From: Methanobacteriota archaeon
Lineage (GTDB): Archaea; Methanobacteriota; Methanobacteria; Methanobacteriales; Methanobacteriaceae
Assembly: GCA_023434825.1 (NCBI GenBank)
Contig: JAEYSH010000156.1
Coordinates: 1-35,473 of the forward strand
Direction of reading: 5' to 3'
Length of the DNA: 35,473 nt
The position numbers and the translations under genes are program-made. Below are positions 16,620-24,621 of this stretch, piece by piece (position 1 is the first letter of the stretch; every line of letters begins with the position of its first letter). Under the pieces are notes generated by a model. It did no database searches. It was not told the DNA's origin and saw only the letters and a list, made by a program, of their open reading frames with translations.

Positions 16620-17462
16620 ATTACGAAGAGAATACAGAAAACTACCTTAGCAATTGCTATGGCTCTTAGTGTAGTATTCATATTAATGCCGATCGGTTCG
16701 GCAACAGAAACCCCTAATTTAGTAAATACGTTAGATAAAGACAAATTAGTAAATGCTGTCAGTAATAATGCAAGTACTGGCAATACAACACTATTAAGTG
16801 AAGACGAAATCCAAAAACTGCAAAAATGGTTACAGGAAAATAACATTACCAACGACAACGGCTTAAAACTTGGATCTACTGGTGATCAGGTTAAGAAATT
16901 GCAACAATGGCTTACAGAAAACAATTTTTACAATGGAGAAATAGACGGTAACTTTGGAAATGACACCGAAGCTGCAGTTAAAGCCTTCCAAAAAGAAGTA
17001 GGGCTTAATGAAGATGGTCAAGTAGGAGATTATACTTTACTGGCCATGCAGCAGTGGGACGAATATGCAGACGCAGTTACAAACAGTGATTCCAGTAGTT
17101 CTAGTTCATCCTCAGATAAGGTCTATGCAAGCGTTTCAAAAAGTTCAAAAGCTAAAGCAACTACCTCTAAAAAAGCAACAACAAAGACTAAAACCAGTAC
17201 CAAAAGAACATATTCAACTCGATACAGCGGATACACAAATGGAATGGACTGTTGGGCTATGAGTTCATATCTCTCCAGCAAACTTAGAAGCCAGGGATAT
17301 TCAGTTAGAACAATACAATACGCAACATCTATGTCTTCAAGACACCGTTCAGTACAATACTATAACGGTAACAGTTGGGTTAACTATGACTATAAAGGAA
17401 ATGGTTACTCCTCAATCTATTATGCAACCGGTAATTCTAAAAATGGTGCTGTAATAGGTTAA
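16620..17462 (+). CDS. Secreted peptidoglycan-binding-domain protein with transglutaminase-like end
   Basis: With the start taken as ATT 16620 the protein has 280 residues. A signal peptide runs TKRIQKTTLAIAMALSVVF...GSA (about 2-28). A PG_binding_1 domain is at about 70-140 (LKLGSTGDQVKKLQQWL...GEIDGNFGNDTEAAVKAFQ). A Ser/Lys/Thr-rich linker follows, then an end domain with C211 (MDCWAMSS), H242 (SSRHRSVQ) and D257 (NYDY), the order of a transglutaminase-like or endoisopeptidase triad. In a pseudomurein-walled archaeon it probably binds and cuts or remodels the wall. ATT is favoured because GGAGG ends 7 bases before it and the codons between supply the basic start of the signal peptide. The first ATG (16659) has no ribosome site and would cut the signal in half. 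No ATG, GTG or TTG is in frame upstream. Confidence 0.75.
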   Translation: MTKRIQKTTLAIAMALSVVFILMPIGSATETPNLVNTLDKDKLVNAVSNNASTGNTTLLSEDEIQKLQKWLQENNITNDNGLKLGSTGDQVKKLQQWLTENNFYNGEIDGNFGNDTEAAVKAFQKEVGLNEDGQVGDYTLLAMQQWDEYADAVTNSDSSSSSSSSDKVYASVSKSSKAKATTSKKATTKTKTSTKRTYSTRYSGYTNGMDCWAMSSYLSSKLRSQGYSVRTIQYATSMSSRHRSVQYYNGNSWVNYDYKGNGYSSIYYATGNSKNGAVIG

Positions 17463-17474
17463 AAATAGAATAAT

Positions 17475-17515
17475 GAAGAATTATTTATAATTTAAATAAT
17501 TTCTTCTATTTTTTT
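17475..17515. terminator. Hairpin plus T-run between convergent genes
   Basis: Arms GAAGAATTATTT (17475-17486) and AAATAATTTCTTC (17494-17506) pair over 12 bases with one bulge, followed by TATTTTTTT (17507-17515). It lies 12 bases after the stop of the secreted protein gene. The opposite gene ends at 17585, so it may serve both strands. Archaeal termination mainly needs the T-run; the stem may stabilise the 3' end. Confidence 0.55.
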
Positions 17516-17584
17516 AATTTTAAAATAAAATTAGTTTTTTTAAATCACATATAAAAGTGCAATTACCGTTTAATTTATTTTTAA

Positions 17585-18016
17585 TCATTCCCATGTAATA
17601 TAGAGTAATATAGACAATGCGATCAATTGAATTACATTAATTGATGATAATGGGAATTCCTGTCTTCCTATTTCAAAACTATGGTTTCCAGGACCTGATA
17701 TCATACTTACAGCTAAAAATAGGGTGGAAACTAAATTTTGAATCAGTAGAAGTGATGCAAATACTAGAAGGCCCATTGTAAATTTAGATTTTAGTCGTTT
17801 GTAACTTTTTAAATAAACGTAAAGCAATGCGATTAACAGGCAAATATTAGCAATTCCTACTATAATGGCTAAAATGGTGCTTATTCCTATGATATCCAAT
17901 CCGCCAGGGGCAGGATTCATCCCTTGTGGTGGTATTCCACTCCCATTGGCTTGATATGAATTTCCAGGTTGTGGATTCACAATTTTCATTCCGTGATCAA
18001 TAAAGTTTTGCATCAT
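17585..18016 (-). CDS. Small three-helix membrane protein, paralogue 3 (longer N-terminus)
   Basis: A 143-residue protein if ATG 18016 is used. The last 100 residues match the two 99-residue paralogues: LLYVYLKSYKRLKSKFTMGLLVFASLLLIQN between helices 1 and 2, ending LLYITWE. It has an extra N-terminal stretch (about residues 1-40) rich in P, G, N and Q, and a longer loop between helices 2 and 3 containing GPGNHSFEIGRQEFPL. A TTG at 18032-18034 is also in frame but has no ribosome site, whereas GGAG lies within the few codons upstream of 18016. It follows the winged-helix gene at 18053 closely, so the pair is one transcription unit. The function is unknown. Confidence 0.7.
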   Translation of the reverse strand: MMQNFIDHGMKIVNPQPGNSYQANGSGIPPQGMNPAPGGLDIIGISTILAIIVGIANICLLIALLYVYLKSYKRLKSKFTMGLLVFASLLLIQNLVSTLFLAVSMISGPGNHSFEIGRQEFPLSSINVIQLIALSILLYITWE

Positions 18017-18052
18017 TTTATCTCTAATCTCCAATTTCTATTTACTATTTAT

Positions 18053-18334
18053 TTAATTATCCCTAATTTGTTCCCAAATTTCTAAGAATGTATCATAATT
18101 TTCTTCCATAGCTGTGGATAAGAAATACATCTTTCCATATTTCTCTCCACCAGATTTAACTATGTTATTTTCTTCTAAAACCTTAATGTGATGTCTAACA
18201 GTCTTATAATCCAAATTAAGTTCTTCTGCAAGTTGATGTGCATTATAAGGTCTATCATGTAACATTTTGATTATTTTGGCTCGGTTAAATCCGCCTTTCA
18301 TACCGGCAATTAACCACCACATCACCTTTTTCAT
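18053..18334 (-). CDS. Winged-helix (ArsR-like) transcriptional regulator, paralogue 2
   Basis: A 93-residue DNA-binding protein, strongly similar to the regulator at 10962-11249: the same MKK..WWLI.G.+GG start, NRAKIIK.L..RPYNAHQLAEELN and H-x-x-RHHIK-LE recognition region, and KSGGEKYGKMYFLS wing. No metal-binding cysteines are seen. It is co-transcribed with membrane paralogue 3 downstream. Here no transporter follows, so the regulator/membrane pair can stand alone. AGTGAT precedes ATG 18334. Likely targets include its own promoter; this is not shown by the sequence. Confidence 0.82.
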   Translation of the reverse strand: MKKVMWWLIAGMKGGFNRAKIIKMLHDRPYNAHQLAEELNLDYKTVRHHIKVLEENNIVKSGGEKYGKMYFLSTAMEENYDTFLEIWEQIRDN

Positions 18335-18384
18335 GCAATCACTTCAAACAGATTTTTAATCACTGAATTATGTTTTAAATATAA

Positions 18385-19245
18385 TTAAATGATTCTTTCT
18401 ATTGGAACCACCAGTATATCTCTCGCACCTACTTTTTTAAGCTTATTAATTGTATTAAAGACCTCATGCTCATCAACGACTGCATGAACAGCTACAATAT
18501 CATTACTGGATAAAACTTCTGAAACGGTAGGGCCTGTAAGTCCGGGCATTGCCTTTTTAACATCTTCAAGATATTCTTTATCCACGTTCATCATTACAAG
18601 CTTTTTACCTTCTGCATCAAGAACTCCTTTTATACCGGTTCTTATAGCTTCAATTTTCTCATTATTTTCTTTAAAACTATCCTTATTAGCAATTAGCTTA
18701 ATAGAACTTTCTAAAATGGTATCTATGATTTTTAGATGATTCATTTTTAAAGTTGTTCCTGTACTTGTAAGATCGGTAATTATGTCTGCAACACCAATAA
18801 AAGGCGCAATTTCAGTTGAACCACTTAATTCAACTATTTTAACATCTAAACCTTTCTCTTCAAAGTATTTTCGTGTCAAATTTGGGAATTCTGTAGCTAC
18901 AACTGCTCCGTGATTAATATCCAGAATGTTGTAGATTGGAGAATCTTCGGGAACAGCCAGAACAAGCTTTGCAGTTCCAAAGTTTAGATCTTCTAAAATT
19001 TCAACATCTGCATCCTTTTCTCCGATTAAATCAAGGCCGGTCATTCCCAGATCTGCTGCCCCATCAGCAACAAATTCGGGAATATCTGCAGCTCTTGTAA
19101 ACATAACGCTTATTTCTTCGTCATAAGTCTCTGAAAACAGTTTTCTATTAGCTGTATCTTTAATGCCAATCCCTGCTTTTTCCAAAAGCTTAACTGCAGG
19201 GTCGCTTATCCTTCCTTTTGATGGAAGAGCAATTCTAAGTTGCAT
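18385..19245 (-). CDS. hisG: ATP phosphoribosyltransferase, long form
   Basis: First enzyme of histidine synthesis, joining PRPP to ATP in the cytoplasm. The 286 residues match the long form. The catalytic domains cover about 1-205 (start MQLRIALPSKGR, PRPP site DITDLTSTGTTLK at about 157-169), and a C-terminal ACT-like regulatory domain covers about 207-286, where histidine feedback acts in long-form enzymes. HisZ is not needed for this form. GGAGG lies 6 bases before ATG 19245. No other his gene is adjacent, as is common in methanogens. The identification is firm. Confidence 0.95.
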   Translation of the reverse strand: MQLRIALPSKGRISDPAVKLLEKAGIGIKDTANRKLFSETYDEEISVMFTRAADIPEFVADGAADLGMTGLDLIGEKDADVEILEDLNFGTAKLVLAVPEDSPIYNILDINHGAVVATEFPNLTRKYFEEKGLDVKIVELSGSTEIAPFIGVADIITDLTSTGTTLKMNHLKIIDTILESSIKLIANKDSFKENNEKIEAIRTGIKGVLDAEGKKLVMMNVDKEYLEDVKKAMPGLTGPTVSEVLSSNDIVAVHAVVDEHEVFNTINKLKKVGARDILVVPIERII

Positions 19246-19471
19246 TTAAATCCTCCTCAGACGTAAATTTTTGAAATTATAAGATTAAAAAATTCTATTA
19301 GTTAATTGAATTGTTAGGTATTTATGTACTTCTACTTGCTAGAAATGAAATTTAGATTTTATTCAGGATATAATAGTAGAAAAGTTAATGAAAAGCAATT
19401 TTACACCAAATATTTTTAAGTTCATTTAATATACTTTTATTAAATCGAATTATGTATTAGATGGTGGTTCT
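19246..19471. promoter_or_regulatory. Divergent promoter region hisG / dadD
   Basis: 226 bp between divergent genes, AT-rich. For dadD, AATATACTTTT near 19428-19438 is a fair TATA-like element 35-40 bp before the ATG. The ribosome site GGTGG sits at about 19461-19467. The hisG promoter is less clear. No palindrome was noted. Confidence 0.35.
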
Positions 19472-20764
19472 ATGGAAACAAGAAGTATTTTAATTGATGG
19501 TGTAACTATTTTAGGCAGTGAATTTAAGAAAGGGTCTGTTTTAATTGAAAATGACAAAATTACTGATATAACCGATAAAACTGGTATTCAACAGGCAGAT
19601 GAAGTAATTGATGGCGAAAAAAAAGTTTTAATGCCTGGAATTGTAAATACTCATACTCATTTATCTATGAATCTTTTAAGGGGCCTTGCAGATGATTTAC
19701 CTCTTGATACATGGTTGAATGATCATATCTGGCCTGTAGAAGCTAATTTAAACGGTGATTACTGCTATGCCGGTGCTTTACTTGCTTGTGTGGAAATGAT
19801 AAAGTCTGGAACCACTACTTTTAACGATATGTACTTCTTTATGGATGATGTAGCCCGGGCAGTTGATGAGACAGGCTTAAGAGGGATGCTATCTCATGGA
19901 ATGATTGATCTGGGCGATGAAGAGAAAAGAAAGGCAGAATTTAAAGAAACAAAGAGAATAATAGAAAAATGCCATGATACTGCAGATGGAAGAATTAAAG
20001 TTGCTTTTGGACCTCATGCACCTTATACTTGTTCTGAAGAGCTTTTAAGAGAAGTCAGGAAAGAAACAGATAAAAGGGGCCTTAAAATCCATATGCATGT
20101 TAGTGAAACAGAATTTGAAGTCCAGCAGGTCACTGAAGCCCACGGAGCAAGACCATTTGAATATCTAAATGAAATCGGATTTTTAGGAGATGATGTCATA
20201 GCTGCACATGCAGTATGGCTTTCAGATAAAGAAATAGAAATAATTAAAGATAAAGGAGTCAGTTTATCTCATAATCCCGCAAGTAACATGAAATTAGCAT
20301 CTGGAATATCTCCTGTTTCAAAATTAATCGAAACAGGTGTAAATGTTTCTTTAGGAACTGATGGTGCAGCATCAAATAATAATCTGGACATGATTGAAGA
20401 AATGAAACTTGCAGCACTGCTTCAAAAAGTAAATACTGGAGATTCAACAGTTCTTCCAGCAGAAAAAGTCTTCCAAATGGCTACAATTGGGGGAGCAAAT
20501 GCTCTAGGACTTCAAGATGAAATTGGAACAATTGAAGTTGGAAAGAAAGCTGATTTAATACTTTTAGATAGGAAAGCACCTCATTTAACTCCATTCAGGC
20601 ATCCAATGTCACATCTCGTTTATGCAGCTAACGGTAGTGATGTTGATACTACTATTTGTAATGGTGAAATATTAATGAGAAATAAGAAATTAGAGATCAT
20701 TAACGAGGCAGAAGTTATTAAATTAGCTGAAGATGCAGCAGAAGAATTATTATCAAAAAGTTAA
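19472..20764 (+). CDS. dadD: 5'-deoxyadenosine deaminase (MtaD/DadD amidohydrolase)
   Basis: A cytoplasmic metal-dependent amidohydrolase of 430 residues that deaminates adenosine-like nucleosides. In methanogens DadD acts on 5'-deoxyadenosine from radical-SAM enzymes, and also on S-adenosylhomocysteine and methylthioadenosine. Motifs in order: H61-T-H63 in NTHTHLSMNLLRG, HMHVSETEFEV, AHAVWLSD, SHNPASNMKLASG and LGTDGAASNNNLD with the catalytic Asp, then GKKADLILLD. The length is normal. GGTGG precedes ATG 19472. The HAD gene starts 10 bases after its stop, so the two form an operon. The exact substrate preference within the family is inferred from the lineage. Confidence 0.9.
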   Translation: METRSILIDGVTILGSEFKKGSVLIENDKITDITDKTGIQQADEVIDGEKKVLMPGIVNTHTHLSMNLLRGLADDLPLDTWLNDHIWPVEANLNGDYCYAGALLACVEMIKSGTTTFNDMYFFMDDVARAVDETGLRGMLSHGMIDLGDEEKRKAEFKETKRIIEKCHDTADGRIKVAFGPHAPYTCSEELLREVRKETDKRGLKIHMHVSETEFEVQQVTEAHGARPFEYLNEIGFLGDDVIAAHAVWLSDKEIEIIKDKGVSLSHNPASNMKLASGISPVSKLIETGVNVSLGTDGAASNNNLDMIEEMKLAALLQKVNTGDSTVLPAEKVFQMATIGGANALGLQDEIGTIEVGKKADLILLDRKAPHLTPFRHPMSHLVYAANGSDVDTTICNGEILMRNKKLEIINEAEVIKLAEDAAEELLSKS

Positions 20765-20774
20765 TGATGATTAT

Positions 20775-21452
20775 ATGGATAGATTAGTCTTATTTGATGT
20801 GGATAGAACTTTAATTGGCAGATCACAGTGCCACCATGATGCATTCTCCTATGCATTCAAAAAGGTCTATGGTGTAGATGTAGACATCAGAATCATTAAT
20901 TATGGCGGCATGACCGATCCAGCTATAGCAATAGAAGTTTTAAAGAAAATAGGCTTAAAAGAGAATATAATTTGTCCAAAAATTCCAGAATGTATGAATG
21001 CAATCAGGGATTATTTTTTGGAAAATGTAAAAAGAGATAAAATTCCTATTTTACCGGGTGTAAATGAATTATTGGAATCATTAAATGATAATGGAACTCT
21101 TTTGGGGTTAGTCACTGGAAATTTAGAGCCTATTGCATGGGGAAAACTAGAATCGATCCATATTAACCATTATTTTAAATTAGGTGGCTTTGGAAGCGAT
21201 AGTATCAATAGGACAGAGTTGGTTAAAGCAGCAGTTAAAAAAGCGATGAATGATTTTAATTTTAACGGTACTACTTTTGTTATTGGGGACACGCCCAGGG
21301 ATATAAAAGCCGGATTTGAAGCTGATGCTAAAACAATTGCCGTAGCTACTGGAACTTATACGGTGGAAGAACTTAAAGAATTTAACCCTGATTTTGTTTT
21401 TGAAAGTTTAGAAGAAAAAGAAGAAATAATTAAGGCCATAATGAAACCTTAA
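20775..21452 (+). CDS. HAD superfamily hydrolase (phosphoglycolate phosphatase-like)
   Basis: A cytoplasmic phosphatase-type protein of 225 residues. HAD motif I is FDVDRTLIG with D8 (nucleophile) and D10; motif II is the T of LVTGNLE. A conserved Lys follows, and motif IV is VIGDTPRDIKAG. The helical cap sits between motifs I and II (about 16-90), as in C1-cap phosphatases. ATG 20775 is used, 10 bases after the dadD stop; earlier in-frame codons lie inside dadD. It has no strong ribosome site, so coupling to dadD is likely. The substrate is unknown; a sugar or nucleotide phosphate linked to deoxyadenosine salvage is a guess from the context. Its TAA overlaps the stop of the convergent permease gene. 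Confidence 0.85.
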   Translation: MDRLVLFDVDRTLIGRSQCHHDAFSYAFKKVYGVDVDIRIINYGGMTDPAIAIEVLKKIGLKENIICPKIPECMNAIRDYFLENVKRDKIPILPGVNELLESLNDNGTLLGLVTGNLEPIAWGKLESIHINHYFKLGGFGSDSINRTELVKAAVKKAMNDFNFNGTTFVIGDTPRDIKAGFEADAKTIAVATGTYTVEELKEFNPDFVFESLEEKEEIIKAIMKP

Positions 21453-22735
21453 GATGCACTGAAAAGTGAATGTCTAGGGTAAAGCACGTGTTCAAGTAAC
21501 AGAACTGCTATAACTCCTACAACGAATCCATTGGCTATTAATGGTCTGATAATTGGGGGTAACTGCCCAGCAATGGCTACAGGTAAAAACGCAATAACGG
21601 TTCCAAGAAGAATTGGTAAACCAACAATTACTCCATCATCAACATTTCTTATAGCATCACTTTCAATTGCAGTAAGCATTGCAGCTCCAATTTGAGCAAT
21701 AAGCACATATAAAAGAATAACTCCAATTACTGGCGACGGGATGCTGCTTATCACGTTTATGGCAATTGGGGAAAAACCAATTAGAAAAAGTACTATTGCT
21801 GCAGGAATAAGTGTAAATCTGGATGCAACACCAGTAGCAGCAATTACTCCCGGACTTAAAGTGTAATTAACATAGCCTATAACCCCAAAAAGCCCGGCAA
21901 CTATATTTCCAATTCCAGTAAACGTTATTCCCCTACTAACGCGTTTTTCTAAATTATCTGCTCTTAAAATTGTTCCCACTGATTGAATTGAGCCTAAATC
22001 ATTTATTGCAAGTGCAATGAAACTGATTAAGAATGCTACTAAAACTCCAATATCTGGAACTGTTAAAGTACCTAAAAAGCTTGAAGGAAGTGCTACAACA
22101 GAAAGATTTAAATCTAGAGGATTTGAAGTTCTAAAAATTAGATAATACGCAACAGTACCTGCAATTAAAGATGATAAGGTTAATGTTGACCTCCAAATAC
22201 CTTTTAAAAATGCATTAGCTGCAAAAATTACAAATATGAATCCAAATGAAAATATGAGATTGTATGCAGATGAAACCGGACCTCCAGCAGTGATAAGACT
22301 AATTATAGTCGGTGCCAGTGTGAAAGAAATGAGCATTAAAATAACCATAATTACTCTGGGAGTGAAAAGCTTTTTTACGTATCTGAAAAGTCCACTTGCA
22401 GCTAAAATAGCAAGTATTAAACCACCAATCATTATTGAAGAATTTATTGATCCAATACCCTGATCAAAACTCGTTAGAATTGCAATTAGAAGAACTGCAG
22501 CGGGGCCTAAGATTAGTGGAAGCCGGTGGCCCCAGTAAACCTGAATAATCATAAGGGCTCCTACAATTAAAAATAGCTTCTGGAGATATGGAATATAATC
22601 TCCACCAGTTTCAAGTACTCCTACAAGCTTTCCAATGATTATAATGGATGGAATAGCTACTGCAAACCATTGTAATCCGAAAAGAAGCATCTCTTTCTTA
22701 TTAGGCTTATCATCTAATCCGTATTTGATGTACAT
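21449..22735 (-). CDS. NCS2 family purine/pyrimidine permease
   Basis: A 428-residue membrane transporter with about 12-14 helices. The N-terminus MYIKYGLDDKPNKKEMLLFGLQWFAVAIPSIII is typical of NCS2 (uracil/xanthine permease) proteins, as are the half-helix region LNDLGSIQSVGTILRADN (about 255-275), the following GNIVAGLFGVIGYVNYTLSPGVIAATG and the late GLPILLGTVIAFLP. The usual QNxG-type motif is altered to QSVG, so the substrate is uncertain; nucleobases are the family norm. ATG 22735 is chosen with GTGA upstream; earlier in-frame codons lack a ribosome site. Its stop overlaps that of the HAD gene on the other strand (TTAA). Confidence 0.85.
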   Translation of the reverse strand: MYIKYGLDDKPNKKEMLLFGLQWFAVAIPSIIIIGKLVGVLETGGDYIPYLQKLFLIVGALMIIQVYWGHRLPLILGPAAVLLIAILTSFDQGIGSINSSIMIGGLILAILAASGLFRYVKKLFTPRVIMVILMLISFTLAPTIISLITAGGPVSSAYNLIFSFGFIFVIFAANAFLKGIWRSTLTLSSLIAGTVAYYLIFRTSNPLDLNLSVVALPSSFLGTLTVPDIGVLVAFLISFIALAINDLGSIQSVGTILRADNLEKRVSRGITFTGIGNIVAGLFGVIGYVNYTLSPGVIAATGVASRFTLIPAAIVLFLIGFSPIAINVISSIPSPVIGVILLYVLIAQIGAAMLTAIESDAIRNVDDGVIVGLPILLGTVIAFLPVAIAGQLPPIIRPLIANGFVVGVIAVLLLEHVLYPRHSLFSAS

Positions 22736-22871
22736 AATATTCACTAAATAAATTGAAATCAATGAACGATTTAAAAATCGATATAGAAATATTTATTCAA
22801 ATAATTACTTAAAACTAATTAATTCATTATAAAAGTAGATATTATTCAATTGAAATTAAAAAAATTTGAAT

Positions 22872-24362
22872 TTAGGATTTTCTTCTAACAATATTGTTAA
22901 TTGTGATGGCAATAAGTAGTAAAACAGGCCATATTTCAAGTCTGCCCATCCAGAAGTCCACAATAAACACTATTTTTACTAATGCTGGAGAATCTGGTGT
23001 AATTATTCCTGAACCAAGCCCTACATTACTTAAAGCAGATGCCACTTCAAAAATAACTCGAGATATATCTGAATAATATATTAAGACTATGATAACACTT
23101 ACTATGTATATTACAAAGTATGTAAACACGAATGCTCCGGTTATCCTTAAAACATCATCTGTAATCTTTAGATCAGTGACGTGATGAATTTTTTTAGGCA
23201 TCACTGCTTTACCGGGCAGTATAAAGGATTTAACTTGCCAGTATATTCCTTTTAAAAGCACTCCAAATCTAAGCCATTTGATACCTCCACCAGTAGAGAG
23301 TGAACCTGCACCTATTATCATAAGTATAGTAAGGAAAAATGTTCCAAGACCAATCCATTTAGATAACAAATCAGGATAAAATGCAGTTTGTAAACCTGTA
23401 GTGGTTATAGCTGAAACCATCTGGAACAAAGCAAATCTAAAATTAAGGAGTAGATCATTTCCATAAACGTGATTGTTATAAAGCACAAATGTAACTAAAA
23501 TTGTTGAAATTATAATTAATGAATAAGCTACTTTTGTTTCAATGTCTTTGAAATACTCTTTCCAATTCCCTTTAAGGACTGTATAATGCAATGCATAGTT
23601 TGTAGCTCCTATTATCATTATAATCATGGCTGCAATCTCTATCCATACACTATTGTAGTATAAAAGGCTTGTATTATGCATTCCAAAACCTCCTGTGGAT
23701 AGGGCTGTAAATGCATGGAATATAGAATCAAATATAGGCATTCCTGCAATTAAAAATAGAACTATTGCAATTACAGTAAAGAATAGATATATATAGACTA
23801 TTATTCTTGTTGAATGTCTAATACTGGGCACTACTTTTTCTTCTCTACCTTCTGCAAGGTAAAGACGCATTACATCAACACCAGTGGATCTTAAAAGAGC
23901 AAGAAGAAGGAAAATAATACCTAAGCCTCCAATCCACTGTGTAAAAGCACGCCAAAAGTTCATAGTATATGAAACAACATCTAAATTAGAATACATACTG
24001 AATCCTGTTGTTGTAAATCCGGACATGGCTTCAAAATAAGCATTAAGAAAAGATAATTCTCCAGCTAAATAATAAGGTAAAGCGCCGATAGCACATGCAA
24101 CCAACCAGATAATAGTTGAAAATATCATGGCACTTTTAAGATTCAACTTCATCTCAGCTTTACATAATTTAGAAAGACTAAAACCGATTATGGCACTAAT
24201 AATGGCGGAAATCAAAAATGGAATTATATATCTTGGTTCATTATAAATAAAAGCAATAATAATTGGAATAAGGATCGCTACTGCTAAAAATATTAATGTA
24301 TTGCCTGTAAAATGTAGTATGGTTTTTGCTTCTCTTTTACTTAATCTATGGACACGTTGCAT
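22872..24362 (-). CDS. trkH: TrkH family potassium uptake protein, paralogue 1
   Basis: A 496-residue K+-translocating membrane subunit with four M1-P-M2 repeats. The four filter loops are SGFTTTGFSMY, ALSTGGFGMH, AITTTGLQTAF and ALSNVGLGSGI, each keeping the central glycine that coordinates K+. The gate-region motif GAGSLSTGGGIKWLR is present. GAGGCG precedes ATG 24362. TrkH normally needs a TrkA-type ring; none is adjacent, though the PhoU/TrkA_C protein at 459-1064 is a possible soluble partner in the same window. It is divergent from a second TrkH at 24622, with an inverted repeat between them. Confidence 0.92.
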   Translation of the reverse strand: MQRVHRLSKREAKTILHFTGNTLIFLAVAILIPIIIAFIYNEPRYIIPFLISAIISAIIGFSLSKLCKAEMKLNLKSAMIFSTIIWLVACAIGALPYYLAGELSFLNAYFEAMSGFTTTGFSMYSNLDVVSYTMNFWRAFTQWIGGLGIIFLLLALLRSTGVDVMRLYLAEGREEKVVPSIRHSTRIIVYIYLFFTVIAIVLFLIAGMPIFDSIFHAFTALSTGGFGMHNTSLLYYNSVWIEIAAMIIMIIGATNYALHYTVLKGNWKEYFKDIETKVAYSLIIISTILVTFVLYNNHVYGNDLLLNFRFALFQMVSAITTTGLQTAFYPDLLSKWIGLGTFFLTILMIIGAGSLSTGGGIKWLRFGVLLKGIYWQVKSFILPGKAVMPKKIHHVTDLKITDDVLRITGAFVFTYFVIYIVSVIIVLIYYSDISRVIFEVASALSNVGLGSGIITPDSPALVKIVFIVDFWMGRLEIWPVLLLIAITINNIVRRKS

Positions 24363-24621
24363 TTAATCGCCTCAATTATTATGGGACTAAATGGGTTAAT
24401 TAAGAATTAATGATGGTTATGTGCCTTATAAACTAATTTTAACCCTTTTTAACTAGATCAAGAGAGTATATATAATTTTCGACGGAAAAAATTTAATAAA
24501 ACTTTCCGGTCGAGTTATTAAATCTACCTAATTCTTTCAATATTACATCAACTGTTATATAAAATTATTGGGGCAATAACTAACTTTATATATCTGACTG
24601 AAAATCATTAATAAGATAACA
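24363..24621. promoter_or_regulatory. Divergent trkH promoter region with inverted repeat
   Basis: 259 bp between the two trkH genes. The minus gene has a TATA element TTATATATA at about 24465-24474. Directly upstream of it lies an inverted repeat: CGAC-GGAAA (24480-24488) and TTTCC-g-GTCG (24503-24512), nine pairs with one bulged G. The plus gene has a TATA element CTTTATATATC at about 24584-24594, so its transcript should start near the ATG with almost no leader and no ribosome site. The inverted repeat is well placed to control the minus gene and possibly both. Confidence 0.5.
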
